64,000 nucleotides of DNA. It comes from Corythucha ciliata. Lineage: Eukaryota; Arthropoda; Insecta; Hemiptera; Tingidae. How positions within the stretch are numbered: the first letter of the stretch is position 1; each line of letters begins with the position of its first letter. Positions 46,221 to 56,568 of this stretch are shown here, piece after piece. A model generated the notes under the pieces. The model did no database searches. It saw only the letters and a program-made list of their open reading frames with translations, and was not told where the DNA came from. The translations under genes were made by a program, and so were the position numbers. The stretch covers positions 63,864,926 to 63,928,925 of the forward strand of contig CM075942.1 of assembly GCA_038030265.1 (NCBI GenBank). The letters are read 5' to 3'.

Positions 46221-48239
46221 ATGGATAAGTTGAAAAAATCTAGACGGGTCAGGCGAGGGGGATTCACTAAGTTAAACAACGCCATCAACGAAAGATTGGC
46301 AGGCGAATCACTCGATTGGGTCGAAATAGATTCGTTGTTCGAAACGTTAAAAGAGAAGTACGAGGAAGTAAGAAAATTAGATGCTCTAATTTTTGAAGAA
46401 ATGATGGGCGATGACACGTTATCAGAAGAGACCTTGGAGGCGGAAAATGAAATGACGGACGATTTCATTCAAAAGTTTAATTTCACGTGTGCGACTATCA
46501 AAGGAAAAAAGAAAACGTGCGAAGTGGTTGACAACAATTCTATTAGCGAGCGATCGTCAGGCAACTCGGGGAACAATAAACGTAAATTTAAGCTCCCCCA
46601 GGTGGAACTAAAACGCTTTTCAGGAGAAATTAAAGAATGGCTACCGTTCTGGAGCCAATTCCGCCAGATTGACGAGGACGAGTCTTTGGAGGCTGCCGAC
46701 AAAATTCATTATTTGTGGCAGGCCACGACGCCCGGATCAAGAGCCAGACAACTGGTAGCCAGCTACCCACAATCGTCTGAGAACTACGGAAAGGTAATCA
46801 ACGCATTGAAAAACCGATTTGGACGAAGGGAGTTGTTAGTGGAGGTGTACGTGAGAGAACTTCTGAAGCTCGTCATTATAAACACCAGAAAATCAAGTTC
46901 TAACACCTCGCTTTCCGCCCTGTATGACGCCATCGAGGCACACCTGAGGGCCCTTGAGACTTTGGACGTCGCACCTGAGTCTTGCGCCGCCATTCTGTTT
47001 CCCCTCGTCGAATCTTGTCTCCCGGAAGAGCTGCTGCGGGCATGGCAGAGGTCTCAGCCTCACGTCGACGACGAAGACAACATTTTAGGTGAATCACCAG
47101 CTGCTAAGAAGAAATTGGCATCGCTGATGCATTTTATACGTCGGGAAGTCGAAGGAGAAGAAAAAATTTCATTAGCGATGGCTGGGTTTGAGAAATCGGA
47201 AATTGACCTACGAAAACACGGGCAAAAGAAAGAGCAAGAGCGGCACCCTACTGCCGCTAGTCTTTTGGTACGTTCAGAAAATGGTTGTATATTTTGCTCG
47301 GATAGACACCCCTCCGCAAATTGCCTTAAAGGTGCAAAAATGCCGTTCGAAGAAAGGCGGAAAATCGTTGCGGCGAAGAAACATTGTTTCTCTTGCTTAA
47401 ATCCGGGGCACATTTCTCGCTGGTGTAAGGCGCCAATTTCCTGTGCTTTTTGTAAAAAACGTCACGTGACCAGTATGTGTCCGGGACACGGCCCCATTAC
47501 GGACTCGGCAAAAACGTTACCGGGGAAAATTGCGGGCAATAAACCGCATACAGAACTAGCAATGTCAGTCGTTGGGGGGTTCCCTCGAGTTGTTCTCCAG
47601 ACTGTGCAGGTCCTCTTGGTGGGAGAAGGGGTTGAACGACAAGTGAGGGCTCTCTTTGATACAGGAGCACAACGTTCATATCTGCTCGAGCTAACGGCCG
47701 AAGAGTTGGGGTATTTGTTGAGACGACGGGAAGAAATTCGTCACACTCTCTTTGGGGGGCTGCAAACTGAGTCGAAGCTTCATAATGTTTACTTGACGCA
47801 TGTTTACAGCCTAAACTCGGATTTTGCCTGCAATTTTGAGGTTTTGTCCCAGAAAGAGATTTGCAAGACCATCGACAGCGTACATTCTGGCCCATGGACC
47901 CAAGAATTAGCAAAAAAGGGGATTGTGCTCAATGACTCAACGGATGGGCCAATCGAATTATTGTTGGGAGCAGATGTCTGTGGAAAGTTAACCACTGGCC
48001 AGCAAATCCCGTTGACTTGCGGAATGACTGCGGTGGAAACAGTTTTTGGTTGGACTGTGATGGGAAAAGTCAACGAAACGGAAAAACAGACGAGCTCGAC
48101 TTTGTTAACTCAATCTTTCTTTTCCAACGCAGATGTCATCTCGAGGTTTTGGGAGCTAGAGACGCTGGGGATTCGAGACCCAACGGAGCGTCAGAGCAAA
48201 GCCGAATACCTAGAAATTATCAATCGACACTACTGTTGA
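46221..48239 (+). CDS. BEL Gag and aspartic protease segment
   Basis: Starts at the first in-frame ATG (MDKLKKSRRVRR) just after the primer-binding site. The Gag core (DUF1759 type) includes KLPQVELKRFSGEIKEWLPF at about residues 125-144. Three zinc knuckles follow: CIFCSDRHPSANC (about residue 355), CFSCLNPGHISRWC (about 389) and CAFCKKRHVTSMC. The retropepsin-like DUF1758 domain has the active site LFDTGAQRSYL near residue 480. The segment stops at TGA 48237-48239, just where sequence similarity to BEL polyproteins continues in the -1 frame. I infer a 1-base mutation or a programmed shift. Confidence 0.92.
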   Translation: MDKLKKSRRVRRGGFTKLNNAINERLAGESLDWVEIDSLFETLKEKYEEVRKLDALIFEEMMGDDTLSEETLEAENEMTDDFIQKFNFTCATIKGKKKTCEVVDNNSISERSSGNSGNNKRKFKLPQVELKRFSGEIKEWLPFWSQFRQIDEDESLEAADKIHYLWQATTPGSRARQLVASYPQSSENYGKVINALKNRFGRRELLVEVYVRELLKLVIINTRKSSSNTSLSALYDAIEAHLRALETLDVAPESCAAILFPLVESCLPEELLRAWQRSQPHVDDEDNILGESPAAKKKLASLMHFIRREVEGEEKISLAMAGFEKSEIDLRKHGQKKEQERHPTAASLLVRSENGCIFCSDRHPSANCLKGAKMPFEERRKIVAAKKHCFSCLNPGHISRWCKAPISCAFCKKRHVTSMCPGHGPITDSAKTLPGKIAGNKPHTELAMSVVGGFPRVVLQTVQVLLVGEGVERQVRALFDTGAQRSYLLELTAEELGYLLRRREEIRHTLFGGLQTESKLHNVYLTHVYSLNSDFACNFEVLSQKEICKTIDSVHSGPWTQELAKKGIVLNDSTDGPIELLLGADVCGKLTTGQQIPLTCGMTAVETVFGWTVMGKVNETEKQTSSTLLTQSFFSNADVISRFWELETLGIRDPTERQSKAEYLEIINRHYC

Positions 48240-50323
48240 AACGTTCTGAGGACGGGCGTTATATCGTCCAGCTGCCATGGAGAGAGGGAAGAGGTGAACT
48301 GTCGTACACGCGTGACTTAGCACTCCAACGGACTCGAGCCAGATGTCATCGTTTGGAAGCTCAGAAGCAAGAGGAAGGGTACAGACAGGTATTCCAGGAG
48401 TGGTTGCAAGAAAATATCATAGAAAAGCCTCTTCCACTTTCTCAAGGAAACCCGATTTATTATTTACCTCATCGACCTATTATCAAATCTGAAGGGACCA
48501 CCAAAATACGCCCCGTTTTTGACGCTTCAGCGAGGACGGCAGGGTTGACGTCACTGAACGATTGCTTGGAGGTGGGTGAAAATTTGGTGGAGCTGATACC
48601 CGAAATAGTTCTACGCTTCCGACGCCATTCGATAGGCGTGACAGCAGACATAAAAAAGGCGTTTTTGCAAATAGAGGTAGCACCGTCAGACCGTGATTTT
48701 TTACGTTTTTTCCTCGTACGGGACGACGGGTCCGTCGAAGAATATCGTCACGCTCGATTAGTATTTGGTCTCTGCTGTAGTCCTTTTATTTTAGGAGCCG
48801 TCATTCGTCATTTGGCAAAGAAGACGTTGGAAGAAGAAGTACCTGGGCTGTCGAGAGAAGTGCTTCGTACGTTACCAAAACTTTTCTACGTCGACAATTT
48901 TGTAAGCAGCGTCAGGAGCCGCCAAGCGCTTGACGAAGTTGAGCGCACAGCCGTAGGATCTCTGAAACGTGGAGGTTTCGATTTGCGAGGGTGGGAGATT
49001 TCAGGTAAGGACATTGATTTCGGCGAGAACCCTATCACCAAGGTCCTTGGGATGATCTGGAACCGAAAAACAGACACCCTAACTATCTGTCCAGAAAGAC
49101 TCGTGAAAATGGATTTACAGAAGATCACGAAGAGGCTTATTTTGTCGACCACGCAAAGGGTATTCGACCCCGTTGGGTTTACGACGCCGGTGACATTAGT
49201 GCCGAAAATATTGTTACAGAAAACTTGGTCGTCAAAGCTGTGTTGGGACGAAGAAGTAGACAGGGATACGGCGAAAACTTTTCTAGACTGGCTTAAGACA
49301 CTCCCGGCGCTTGGCTCAATTTCAGTACCTAGATGGGCATTTGGTACAGAGGAAGATCGACTATCAATACATGTCTTCGTAGATGCAAGTAAAGAGGCAT
49401 ACGCTTCGGTGATTTTCTCTCGAGTGGAATCACCCTCAGGAGACGTCAACTCTTACTTCGTCTGTTCCAAAGCGAGAGTGGCGCCTATGAAAGACATTAC
49501 GATCCCCCGAATGGAGTTGCTGGCGGCAACCATCGGAGCGAGGCTTTTCAACTCGATAGAAAGTTCGATCGACCTAGGCGAGGCAGACGTTTATTTCTGG
49601 ACGGATTCGTCGACTGTGTTGGCCTGGATCCAGGAAGATCATCAATGGGGAGTCTTCGTGAGAAATCGAGTTGACGAGATACGGCGGTTGACACCCAAGG
49701 ACAGATGGCGACATGTTAAGGGAGAGGATAACCCCGCTGATTTGCCGACCAGGAAATGTAACGCGGCGCAACTTCTTAAGTCAAAGTGGTGGCAGGGCCC
49801 CGAGTGGCTAAAGGGACCACCTGATTCCTGGCCATCTTCCAAGGAAACCATTTTCAACCGGGAGGAGATTTTTTCGGAGAAAAGGAAAGAGTTAGCTGTT
49901 CATGGCGTTCAAGCACGTCGTAGAGAAAGCGATACCTGGTTCTATCGGAAGTTTTCCAGCTTTACCAGAACAGTGCGACAAATGGCATGGGTCTTACGAT
50001 TTCTGAATAACTGCCGCCGTGACGAAAGAAAAACTGGTGAATTAAGTACTGAGGAGACAGTCGATGCGGAAAAGACTTTAATTCGTCTCGTTCAACAAGA
50101 ATCGTTTGATGGAGCTAAGGACTCCCGTTTTCATAATATGCAGATCTTCACTGACAAAGACGGAGTTTTAAGACTACAAACTCGACTGTCAAGTAATGCA
50201 GCGGAGGAAGAGGAATTTTGTCGACCGGCTGTTTTGCCTGGCGAACACACCCTAGCGCAGAGACTGTTATTCGAACAGCACCAACGAGAGTGTCATGTGG
50301 GAGCCTTAGGCTTAATCAGCTGA
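48200..50323 (+). CDS. BEL reverse transcriptase and RNase H segment
   Basis: Continues the polyprotein in the -1 frame; the frame is open from before 48017, but family-like sequence begins near 48200 (RYIVQLPWREGRGEL). The reverse transcriptase shows KIRPVFDASA, GVTADIKKAFLQIEV, FGLCCSPFILGAV and the palm motif LFYVDNFVSS near 48884 (YVDN replaces YMDD, as in BEL/Pao). RNase H-like residues lie in IHVFVDASKEAYASVIF and DVYFWTDSSTVLAWI. The integrase zinc finger begins at the end (HQRECHVG). It ends at TGA 50321-50323, in the same frame as the next segment. Confidence 0.92.
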   Translation, partial: SRIPRNYQSTLLLKRSEDGRYIVQLPWREGRGELSYTRDLALQRTRARCHRLEAQKQEEGYRQVFQEWLQENIIEKPLPLSQGNPIYYLPHRPIIKSEGTTKIRPVFDASARTAGLTSLNDCLEVGENLVELIPEIVLRFRRHSIGVTADIKKAFLQIEVAPSDRDFLRFFLVRDDGSVEEYRHARLVFGLCCSPFILGAVIRHLAKKTLEEEVPGLSREVLRTLPKLFYVDNFVSSVRSRQALDEVERTAVGSLKRGGFDLRGWEISGKDIDFGENPITKVLGMIWNRKTDTLTICPERLVKMDLQKITKRLILSTTQRVFDPVGFTTPVTLVPKILLQKTWSSKLCWDEEVDRDTAKTFLDWLKTLPALGSISVPRWAFGTEEDRLSIHVFVDASKEAYASVIFSRVESPSGDVNSYFVCSKARVAPMKDITIPRMELLAATIGARLFNSIESSIDLGEADVYFWTDSSTVLAWIQEDHQWGVFVRNRVDEIRRLTPKDRWRHVKGEDNPADLPTRKCNAAQLLKSKWWQGPEWLKGPPDSWPSSKETIFNREEIFSEKRKELAVHGVQARRRESDTWFYRKFSSFTRTVRQMAWVLRFLNNCRRDERKTGELSTEETVDAEKTLIRLVQQESFDGAKDSRFHNMQIFTDKDGVLRLQTRLSSNAAEEEEFCRPAVLPGEHTLAQRLLFEQHQRECHVGALGLIS

Positions 50324-51538
50324 GTGAGATCACGGTTTTGGATTTTGGGCGATCGTCGTGCAGCCAGGAAGACTGTCAGGAGTTGTGCGAAATGTTCGAG
50401 GTTCGCCGCCAAACGAACAGAGACTGCTGAAGCGAATTTGCCACCAGAAAGAACGGAGTTTTCTCGTCCGTTCAGTCGAGTAGGGGTCGATCTTTTCGGG
50501 CCGTTATATCTACGTTGTGGACGGAACGTGTGGGTGTGCCTTTTTACCTGCGTGCTTATACGAGCGGTTCACCTAGAACTCGTAGAAACGATTTCGACCG
50601 ATAGTTTTTTGCAGGCCCTGCGGCGTTTCATCTCTAGGAGGGGGCGGCCAGACGTAATTTTCAGCGATAATGGTACGAATTTCAGAGGAGCGGCCAATAT
50701 TCTCAAGGAGATTGATTGGGACGAAATTCAACGATTTGGGACAGTCCAGCGCATAACATGGAAATTCTCGCCACCCTCGGCAGCTTGGTGGGGAGGCTTT
50801 TGGGAGCGTTTAGTGAGAACAGTAAAGGACAGGCTAAAACGATCTCTAGGGCGAGCTAGTCTCTGTCAGGAAGAAATGACTACCTTGCTGTGTGAGTGTG
50901 AAGCGGTAGTCAACAGTCGTCCTTTGACGTACCTGTCAGAAGAACCTGAAGACCTCGTAGCCTTGACTCCGTCCATGTTCCTTATCGACTCCAATAATGT
51001 GGCAACAGACGACCTGGATCGTGCTGAAGCTAATGATCTCCGAAAGCGAAATCAATACCGCCAACGACTAAGAGAGGAGCTATGGAAAAGATTCCTTTTG
51101 GAATATATTGGGAATCTCGCTCCCAGATTAACGGACGAAAATAAATCAAGATCTCTCAAGGTGGGAGATCTAGTGCTCGTAGAAGACGAACGGGCCAAAA
51201 GGTTAGAATGGCCGTTGGGTCGAGTGACCAAGCTACTACCCGGGCCTGACGGAGAACTGAGGGTGGTGGTTGTCCGGACGACAACCGGAGAGTTGGTTCG
51301 ACCAGTGAGACGGTTGTTTCGCCTGGAGGTGGATGAGGCAGTTCCATCTACAGAACTGCGAGAACTGGTGTTTGCGAGGGACATCGACGCCAGCAGAATC
51401 AAGTCGGCTTCTTTCGATACCCATGGGACTGTGGAAGATGCTCCTACACAGGAATCTCCAGACGGTGGATTACCTTCAACCGCCCAGTGTACGCGGAGTG
51501 GAAGAAAAGTGCGCGCACCACAAAGATTTGACATTTGA
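50324..51538 (+). CDS. BEL integrase and C-terminal DUF5641-like segment
   Basis: Same frame as the preceding segment, separated only by a TGA, so this is the interrupted end of one polyprotein; there is no ATG at its start. RSRFWILGDRRAARK and CAKC complete the zinc finger. The catalytic core has Asp in RVGVDLFGPL, Asp in IFSDNGTNF and Glu in AAWWGGFWERLVR. The C-terminal domain typical of BEL (LTPSMFLI...KVGDLVLVEDE...WPLGRV...RPVRRLFRLE) is complete. It ends TGA at 51538. Confidence 0.92.
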   Translation: MRSRFWILGDRRAARKTVRSCAKCSRFAAKRTETAEANLPPERTEFSRPFSRVGVDLFGPLYLRCGRNVWVCLFTCVLIRAVHLELVETISTDSFLQALRRFISRRGRPDVIFSDNGTNFRGAANILKEIDWDEIQRFGTVQRITWKFSPPSAAWWGGFWERLVRTVKDRLKRSLGRASLCQEEMTTLLCECEAVVNSRPLTYLSEEPEDLVALTPSMFLIDSNNVATDDLDRAEANDLRKRNQYRQRLREELWKRFLLEYIGNLAPRLTDENKSRSLKVGDLVLVEDERAKRLEWPLGRVTKLLPGPDGELRVVVVRTTTGELVRPVRRLFRLEVDEAVPSTELRELVFARDIDASRIKSASFDTHGTVEDAPTQESPDGGLPSTAQCTRSGRKVRAPQRFDI

Positions 51539-51655
51539 CAAGTTTTCAATTTTTTTGTTCGCATAGATTCTTGTATTCTATTGTTGCTCTTTTTGTACAT
51601 TTTATTAATTTGTTTGGAAGTTAATTTTGTTTCAGTTGTCTTATAAAATTAACTT

Positions 51656-51666
51656 GGTGGGAGGAA
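51656..51666 (+). promoter_or_regulatory. BEL polypurine tract
   Basis: GGTGGGAGGAA immediately before the 3' LTR. Confidence 0.75.
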
Positions 51667-52218
51667 TGTTACGGCTCGATGAATAATTTATGTGAGCCAA
51701 CTCAACGCCGTACAGAAAGAAACTGTTTTTGAACTGAGCGCAGCGCTACGAGCCTTTCTGGCTGGTCGTAACGATGAAGAAAGCGCACTGGGAGCTGCAG
51801 TTCAAGTTACCCGCAAAAACCTGGAAAGGAAGACAGGACTGTTTTGATTTTGTTTTTCGAGCCACTTTTTATTATTAGTCACCATTTTGTAACGGAGATA
51901 AAAAGGAGAGGAGTTCTTTTTCTTGGCGCGGTACCCGGATGGTTAAATTGTTGAAACGATGTTTTATGTTCAAGACTATTAAAATGTGTAAATAGAGACA
52001 GATTGCTTCTTAAGTGAAATGGTGGTTTTACTTGTGTACGAAAAGTCCTGTCCTGAGTTTCATAGGAAGAACGTCGCCGGCACACGCTGAAACCACGATC
52101 GAAAAAAAGAAGACCCGACGAAGAACAAGGTAGGAAGCACGTTTGCATGTATATGTACTGCTTGCCTAGAATGTAATTCCCTTCAGTGGATTGAACCCGT
52201 ATTCGACGATACTCAACA
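51667..52218 (+). repeat. BEL 3' LTR
   Basis: 552 bp, nine differences from the 5' LTR, followed by GACAG. Confidence 0.95.
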
Positions 52219-52223
52219 GACAG

Positions 52224-53040
52224 GGCGTATTCAGAATATTCCATTCCCAGTCCGATGGGGATCTATGACCTACGCGGCTCAGTTGGTACTAGAGACATTT
52301 CAGGCCAGTCAAAACACATCATTTGACACTTGACACAAATAGGTATCACAGTAAACTCGCTGGGTTGATACTGGGATATTCCAAACCCAACAATTTCATT
52401 GAATAGATCTGTAGCTCGTCAAGTTAAACCTGGACCTCTCCCTTCTGTGATCACCCCCACCACGGAACTTCAGCTTGATAATATCACTTATAGTTAAACA
52501 GTGGGACAACCAATTTGGTAACGAAACGAAAGTACTGGGAAGAGAAGTTGCAACTAACCGTATGAGAGGGCGCTGGCCGTGAGTTCATGTTCTTCTTGAC
52601 GGTCTATAGCGACTACTACGGACATACAATTCTCGCGAATAAATACATTCATTAGGTACAAACATCAATATTCAACATGAACACAAGAAAAAATTAAATA
52701 TCAATGTAAAAGTTAACATCAAGGAGAAACTGGACTTTTGGCTGAATTGAGGTGTTAACCAACAGTAGTTCTTCAATTCTGAATGCTTCTCTTTCACCCA
52801 GGGCCTCAAATTTGCAGGCCACAGTCTATTACTTTTGATACTTTATTTACTTTATTTTTTTCTTTTTTGAACTATATTTTTAATTTTTATGTAGTTGTAT
52901 TCAACTGCATGATAGTTAAAAAATATTCAGAATAGATAGAGTTCCCCTACTACCAAAATGTTAAAAGATGTTGTAAATTCATCTTGAAAATTGGAAACTC
53001 AAATCCCTGGTGACTGGACATGCCAGTCGCCCAGGGAACT
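52224..53040. other. Interior of the Harbinger-like element, no gene seen
   Basis: AT-rich, including a T-rich tract near 52850. I could not find a transposase catalytic domain. Confidence 0.35.
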
Positions 53041-53241
53041 GGTCACTGACTGGTTTCTTCAGTTTCAAACGCGTTTTGTTTCAGTAGGTCCGTGTGTGGA
53101 GTCTCATTAAAATACACAGGAAGAGACTCAAAAGAAACTGGCTAGTAACTCGAGTCTCCAGCCAGTTTGTTTTTGGTCACTAATCAGAAAACATTCAGTT
53201 TCTCAAATGCGTTCTTTTTCAGTTCCTCCGTGTGTAGACGG

Positions 53242-53883
53242 CCTAAATATGACCAGGAATTGAATATTAGTGCGTAAATGATTGATTTCGATTCATAGCG
53301 AAATAATAAAACTTGCCAATTTGTTTGTTACCTTAAACGTCCGGTCTGTGACTCGTGACGTAGTTAAGGGATTGTGACCCCTCCCAACCCTCCGCATAAT
53401 GGCTGTTATCATGTCTTGCCCCTTCTTGTCCTTCCCATTCTCTTAACTCCTATTGTTTGATTTGTGGGAAGCTATTGTGAAGGTCACGCGAATGCTGTTA
53501 TTACGTCATCAGTCTATCTAGCCTATTTCAAATGGGTCCCACAACCCAATAGTTTTAAAAATTAGTAAAAAAAATATAGGGCCTGATTTTATTTGAACGG
53601 ATCGTGTTTTTATGAGTTTTGGTACCCAAGCTATCACGACAGCATTATTTTGGAAAATGTGTTACTTCCTCATTGGTTTAAGGGGAATCCTCACGACGGC
53701 CGTATCGTCTATTTTACTCCTCAACGCCGTGGAAATCAAAATATTTTAAATTTTTCAATGCGAAATCACTTGGTGGGCAACCGAAATTTGAGCTATCGAG
53801 CCCTTTTTCGATTTTTTAAATGTTGGTTAATTAATTAGCTTATCAACTTGATTGAAAATTACATATTCAGTTTTTCGAGCTTA
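53242..53883. other. No gene seen
   Basis: AT-rich DNA. The 81-codon frame at 53593-53838 has no recognisable domain. Confidence 0.35.
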
Positions 53884-54367
53884 TGGCACCCAGTAGGTTG
53901 TTTTTCTGTTTTCAAATCCATGAGCATATCCCAAATTCGATCAGTAGTTCCATCGTAATCAGTAATTAGGACGATAAAAATGGGCACGCATCCACCATGA
54001 AACATGGTTGACGAGAGGAGGAGGAAAAAAAAAAAGAGGAACCTTTCACATACAGCAGTTTTTTAAAATATTGACCGTTATTTGTGGTTAGTTTACTTTT
54101 GTGGCGTCACTTTCAGTAGGCATTACGCCCCTCGACCGAAAGAAAACACTTCGGCTTTGTTCAACGTGGGCTGCGGGGTTAGGATAGGAAGAAGCGGGAA
54201 GCATGCGATAGAGGCTTTGGTTGGTTGCTAGCGGGGCAGGCAAGGCTAGTAGACGTTCATAAAACATTATGCTAGTCGTCTAAATTACTGATTACAAAGG
54301 ATCTACTGATCGAATTTTGGATATGCTGACGGATTTTGAAAACAGAAAAACAACCTACTGGGTGCCA
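53884..54367. mobile_element. 484-bp MITE with TA duplication (Tc1/mariner-type)
   Basis: Ends TGGCACCCAGTAGG and CCTACTGGGTGCCA, flanked by TA on both sides (53882-53883, 54368-54369). Inverted similarity extends about 90 bp inward, with few mismatches at first (GTTGTTTTTCTGTTTTCAAA). No coding frame. Confidence 0.8.
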
Positions 54368-54614
54368 TATTTAGAGACCAATATCCTAACCTAAGGAGGG
54401 GTTACACCTAACTTGTATTAACCCTACCACCGATTCGAAAGTGATTGAAGGTGACTATTACAGGATTTGGGAACTCTTTTGTGAGGAGGATGAGGAGGAG
54501 GGGGGGCAAATGCGGCAAAATAGAGCTCCCCCCCCCCCTCAGAAAATCTCTAGTTTCGGACCTGATCGTCATAAGTACTCACAAACTCAAAGAATTCCAA
54601 ACATATATATTTTT

Positions 54615-54680
54615 AACTTGATAAAGTCCCGCTGATAACATTCTTACCAGAACAGTTTCCCGCCAGTTGTGTTATAGATC
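54615..54680 (+). repeat. Direct repeat, copy 1 (other copy 56141-56205)
   Basis: Shared core with few differences: GATAA(A/C)GTCC(C/T)GCTGATAAC and CAGAACAGTTTCCCGCCAG. It may be part of an older dispersed element. Confidence 0.65.
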
Positions 54681-55051
54681 GACAAGTTTCTTATGGACCG
54701 AAAGAAGTGGTAAATTCAGTTAACTTTCTAAACACAATGTTCCTAGAAACATCTGGAAATTTGGGCCCTCAGGGTCCATTATAGAAACTTGCCAAGTTAT
54801 AACATAATGAGTGGAGCTCTTCTAAGTATTTGTGGGCGGTTTACAGCAACAGGATTATTTACATTGATTGGAATAGGATTACTTTTTTTCAAGTCATTAA
54901 TTATTATTGGTGTGTCTCATTACTACACTTGACCAAACCATGTTTCTTTTCTTCAGAAAACGCAAGTTTCTTCTGAAAACTCTGTCACCCATTTTATCAT
55001 GTACGGCCTGGGGTACTCCGTTGAGCTGCGTTTACATTTGAGAGTATTTTG

Positions 55052-55075
55052 CTCTCGAGAGTACTCTCGAGAGCT
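55052..55075. repeat. Perfect 24-bp palindrome
   Basis: GCTCTCGAGAGT followed at once by its reverse complement. GAGAGT motifs recur nearby (55030, 55145), and GCTGCGTTTACATTTG just before it resembles the start of the 6637 MITE. Confidence 0.75.
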
Positions 55076-55204
55076 TAACTCGCCAGTCTAAACGGGCCAG
55101 AGAGTTCTTCCCCCCTGCCCCCTGTCCGTACCTGCGGCACTCTTAGAGAGTTCAACTCTCGAGATTTACTCCAACAATGCATCTTTCTCCCATACATTTT
55201 TTTA

Positions 55205-55930
55205 AGGGTCTCGAGCCCAGACGCTATCACCGACACGAAACACTTCAACCTCTTTCCTGGCCGTTCGATTATGTTGGCTCATTTGATTACTTTTATTTGC
55301 CAACATTTTGGCATAACACGTTTCCCTAACAGTTGGTTTGAGGGAAGACTCTTTAACAGGTAATTTTGAATTAAGATTGCGCGACTGAAGTAACTGAGCT
55401 GGAGACTCGTCGAAACCTGCAACGGGTGATTTACGGTAATTTAAATAAAAAAAACAACTGCAAATCTCCTTTACTTTCTCGAATCTTACTGAGCATATTT
55501 TTGGAAATTCCTACTCCCTTTATCAGCAAGCCCACTTGATTGAGGGTAGTAGGGACTCGACGTAACAACTTCAAACCCCCAGGCTCTTCGCGAACTGTTT
55601 GAACTCCGCTGAGCCGAACGGAACATTGTCGCACACAACGCACACAGGAATGCCAAATCGGCCGAGCAATTTTTTAAGTGTTTTTATAATGAACTCTGTT
55701 GACTTGTTTTTAAGGTGTAATATCACCAACCATCGTGAATAATAATCAACTACCACCAGGAAGTCATTATTAACGTTAAAGTGTGCAATGTCAAGAGCTA
55801 GTTTGTGGAATGGCAAATTTCTTGAGGCAACATGTAAATTTTCTTATTTTTTCTCGTAAGCTTGTTACACACGTCACAGTTCGACAGTGTATTTTCAATA
55901 TCCGATTCATTCCTGGCCAATAAATTATGA
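55205..55930 (-). pseudogene. Ty3/Gypsy integrase remnant with frameshifts
   Basis: Minus strand, 5' to 3'. First the zinc-finger end, DIENTLSNCDVCNKL, near 55900. In another frame comes the catalytic core PFHKLALDIAHFNV...FLVVVDYYSRW and the second Asp region VVCDNVPFGSAEFKQF. After a further shift, TSSPYYPQSSGLADKG follows, where Asp stands in place of the usual catalytic Glu. The C-terminal part holds NYRKSPVAGFDESPAQLLQ and VEVFRVGDSVWARD, then a stop. At least two frameshifts break the gene. No LTRs or other pol domains are attached. Confidence 0.82.
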
Positions 55931-55967
55931 ATGTAAAAAGTAAGGAAATTAGAAAGGAAAAGTATTA

Positions 55968-56108
55968 TGAATGCTCAAAAATCACAGCCCAATAACAATT
56001 AATAATGTACTGGGTCCAGCGCAAAGGCGGTTGGGACTGCTCATGACGTAGGTGAAGGAAAGTAACGGCCGAAGATCTGCGGCACCTATAGAAAGTTTAA
56101 TCACCTTG
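55968..56108 (+). mobile_element. Partial copy of the 9-bp-duplication MITE
   Basis: About 140 bp closely matching 56428-56568 and ending in the same terminus (TTTAATCACCTTG at 56108). The other end is missing. Confidence 0.75.
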
Positions 56109-56140
56109 ATCACTACCAAGTACCAAGCATAACTTTATCT

Positions 56141-56205
56141 AACTTGATAACGTCCTGCTGATAACAGGCTTAACAGAACAGTTTCCCGCCAGTTGTGTTA
56201 ACATA
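56141..56205 (+). repeat. Direct repeat, copy 2 (other copy 54615-54680)
   Basis: See 54615. It lies between the partial and complete MITE copies. Confidence 0.6.
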
Positions 56206-56280
56206 TAAAACACAAGGGAACCGCAGGTAAAAAAATAAAACCTTACACGTACCAATTTCGTCGTTTTGTTCACTCAAAGG

Positions 56281-56568
56281 CAAGGTGACTAAACTTCACT
56301 ATAGGTGCCGCAGATTTCCCCCTGTCATTCGGACGGGAGGGGTGGAGACTGACGTCACCAGCAGTCCTTTGCTCCCGATTGCTCACCCTAGAGCAGCAGA
56401 GCATGTTAATTTTGAAATTAAAGTTTATGATTTCTCAAAAGTCACAACCCAATAACAATTAATAATGTACTGGGTCCAGGGCAAAGGCGGTTGGGACTGC
56501 TCGTGACGTAGGTGAAGGACAGTAATGGCCGAAGATCTGCGGCACCTATAGAAAGTTTAGTCACCTTG
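56281..56568. mobile_element. 288-bp MITE with 9-bp duplication (Mutator-like?)
   Basis: Ends CAAGGTGACTAAACTT and, at the other side, GTTTAGTCACCTTG. The inverted similarity continues to ATAGGTGCCGCAGAT with small gaps. Exact 9-bp direct repeats ACTCAAAGG flank it (56272-56280, 56569-56577). Nine-base duplications are typical of Mutator-like elements. No coding frame. Confidence 0.8.

Larger units (their letters stand above)
45635..52218 (+). mobile_element. BEL/Pao LTR retrotransposon, near complete, two coding lesions
   Basis: A 6584-bp element with 552-bp LTRs (TGTTACGG...CTCAACA) and an exact 5-bp duplication GACAG (45630-45634, 52219-52223). The LTRs differ at nine positions that I counted (about 1.6 percent), so it is older than the errantivirus-type element. 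BEL elements normally encode one polyprotein. Here the frame shifts by -1 around 48200-48239 and meets an in-frame TGA at 50321-50323, giving three open segments. Confidence 0.95.
45012..53241. mobile_element. Harbinger-like DNA element interrupted by a BEL retrotransposon
   Basis: The left end CCGTCTACACACGGAGG (45012) and right end CCTCCGTGTGTAGACGG (53241) are perfect inverted copies. The similarity continues inward as imperfect subterminal repeats (GAACTGAAAAGAAACTG and repeated CACACGGA blocks on the left; CAGTTTC and CCGTGTGTGGAGTCT blocks on the right). Without the 6.6-kb BEL insertion and one GACAG it would be about 1.6 kb. A short frame at 45217-45408 resembles a PIF/Harbinger transposase N-terminus. 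I could not define a clean 3-bp duplication. Confidence 0.7.

Noticed and set aside
47060..49857. Minus-strand frames within the BEL element
   Set aside because: Antisense shadows of the BEL polyprotein with no domains of their own.
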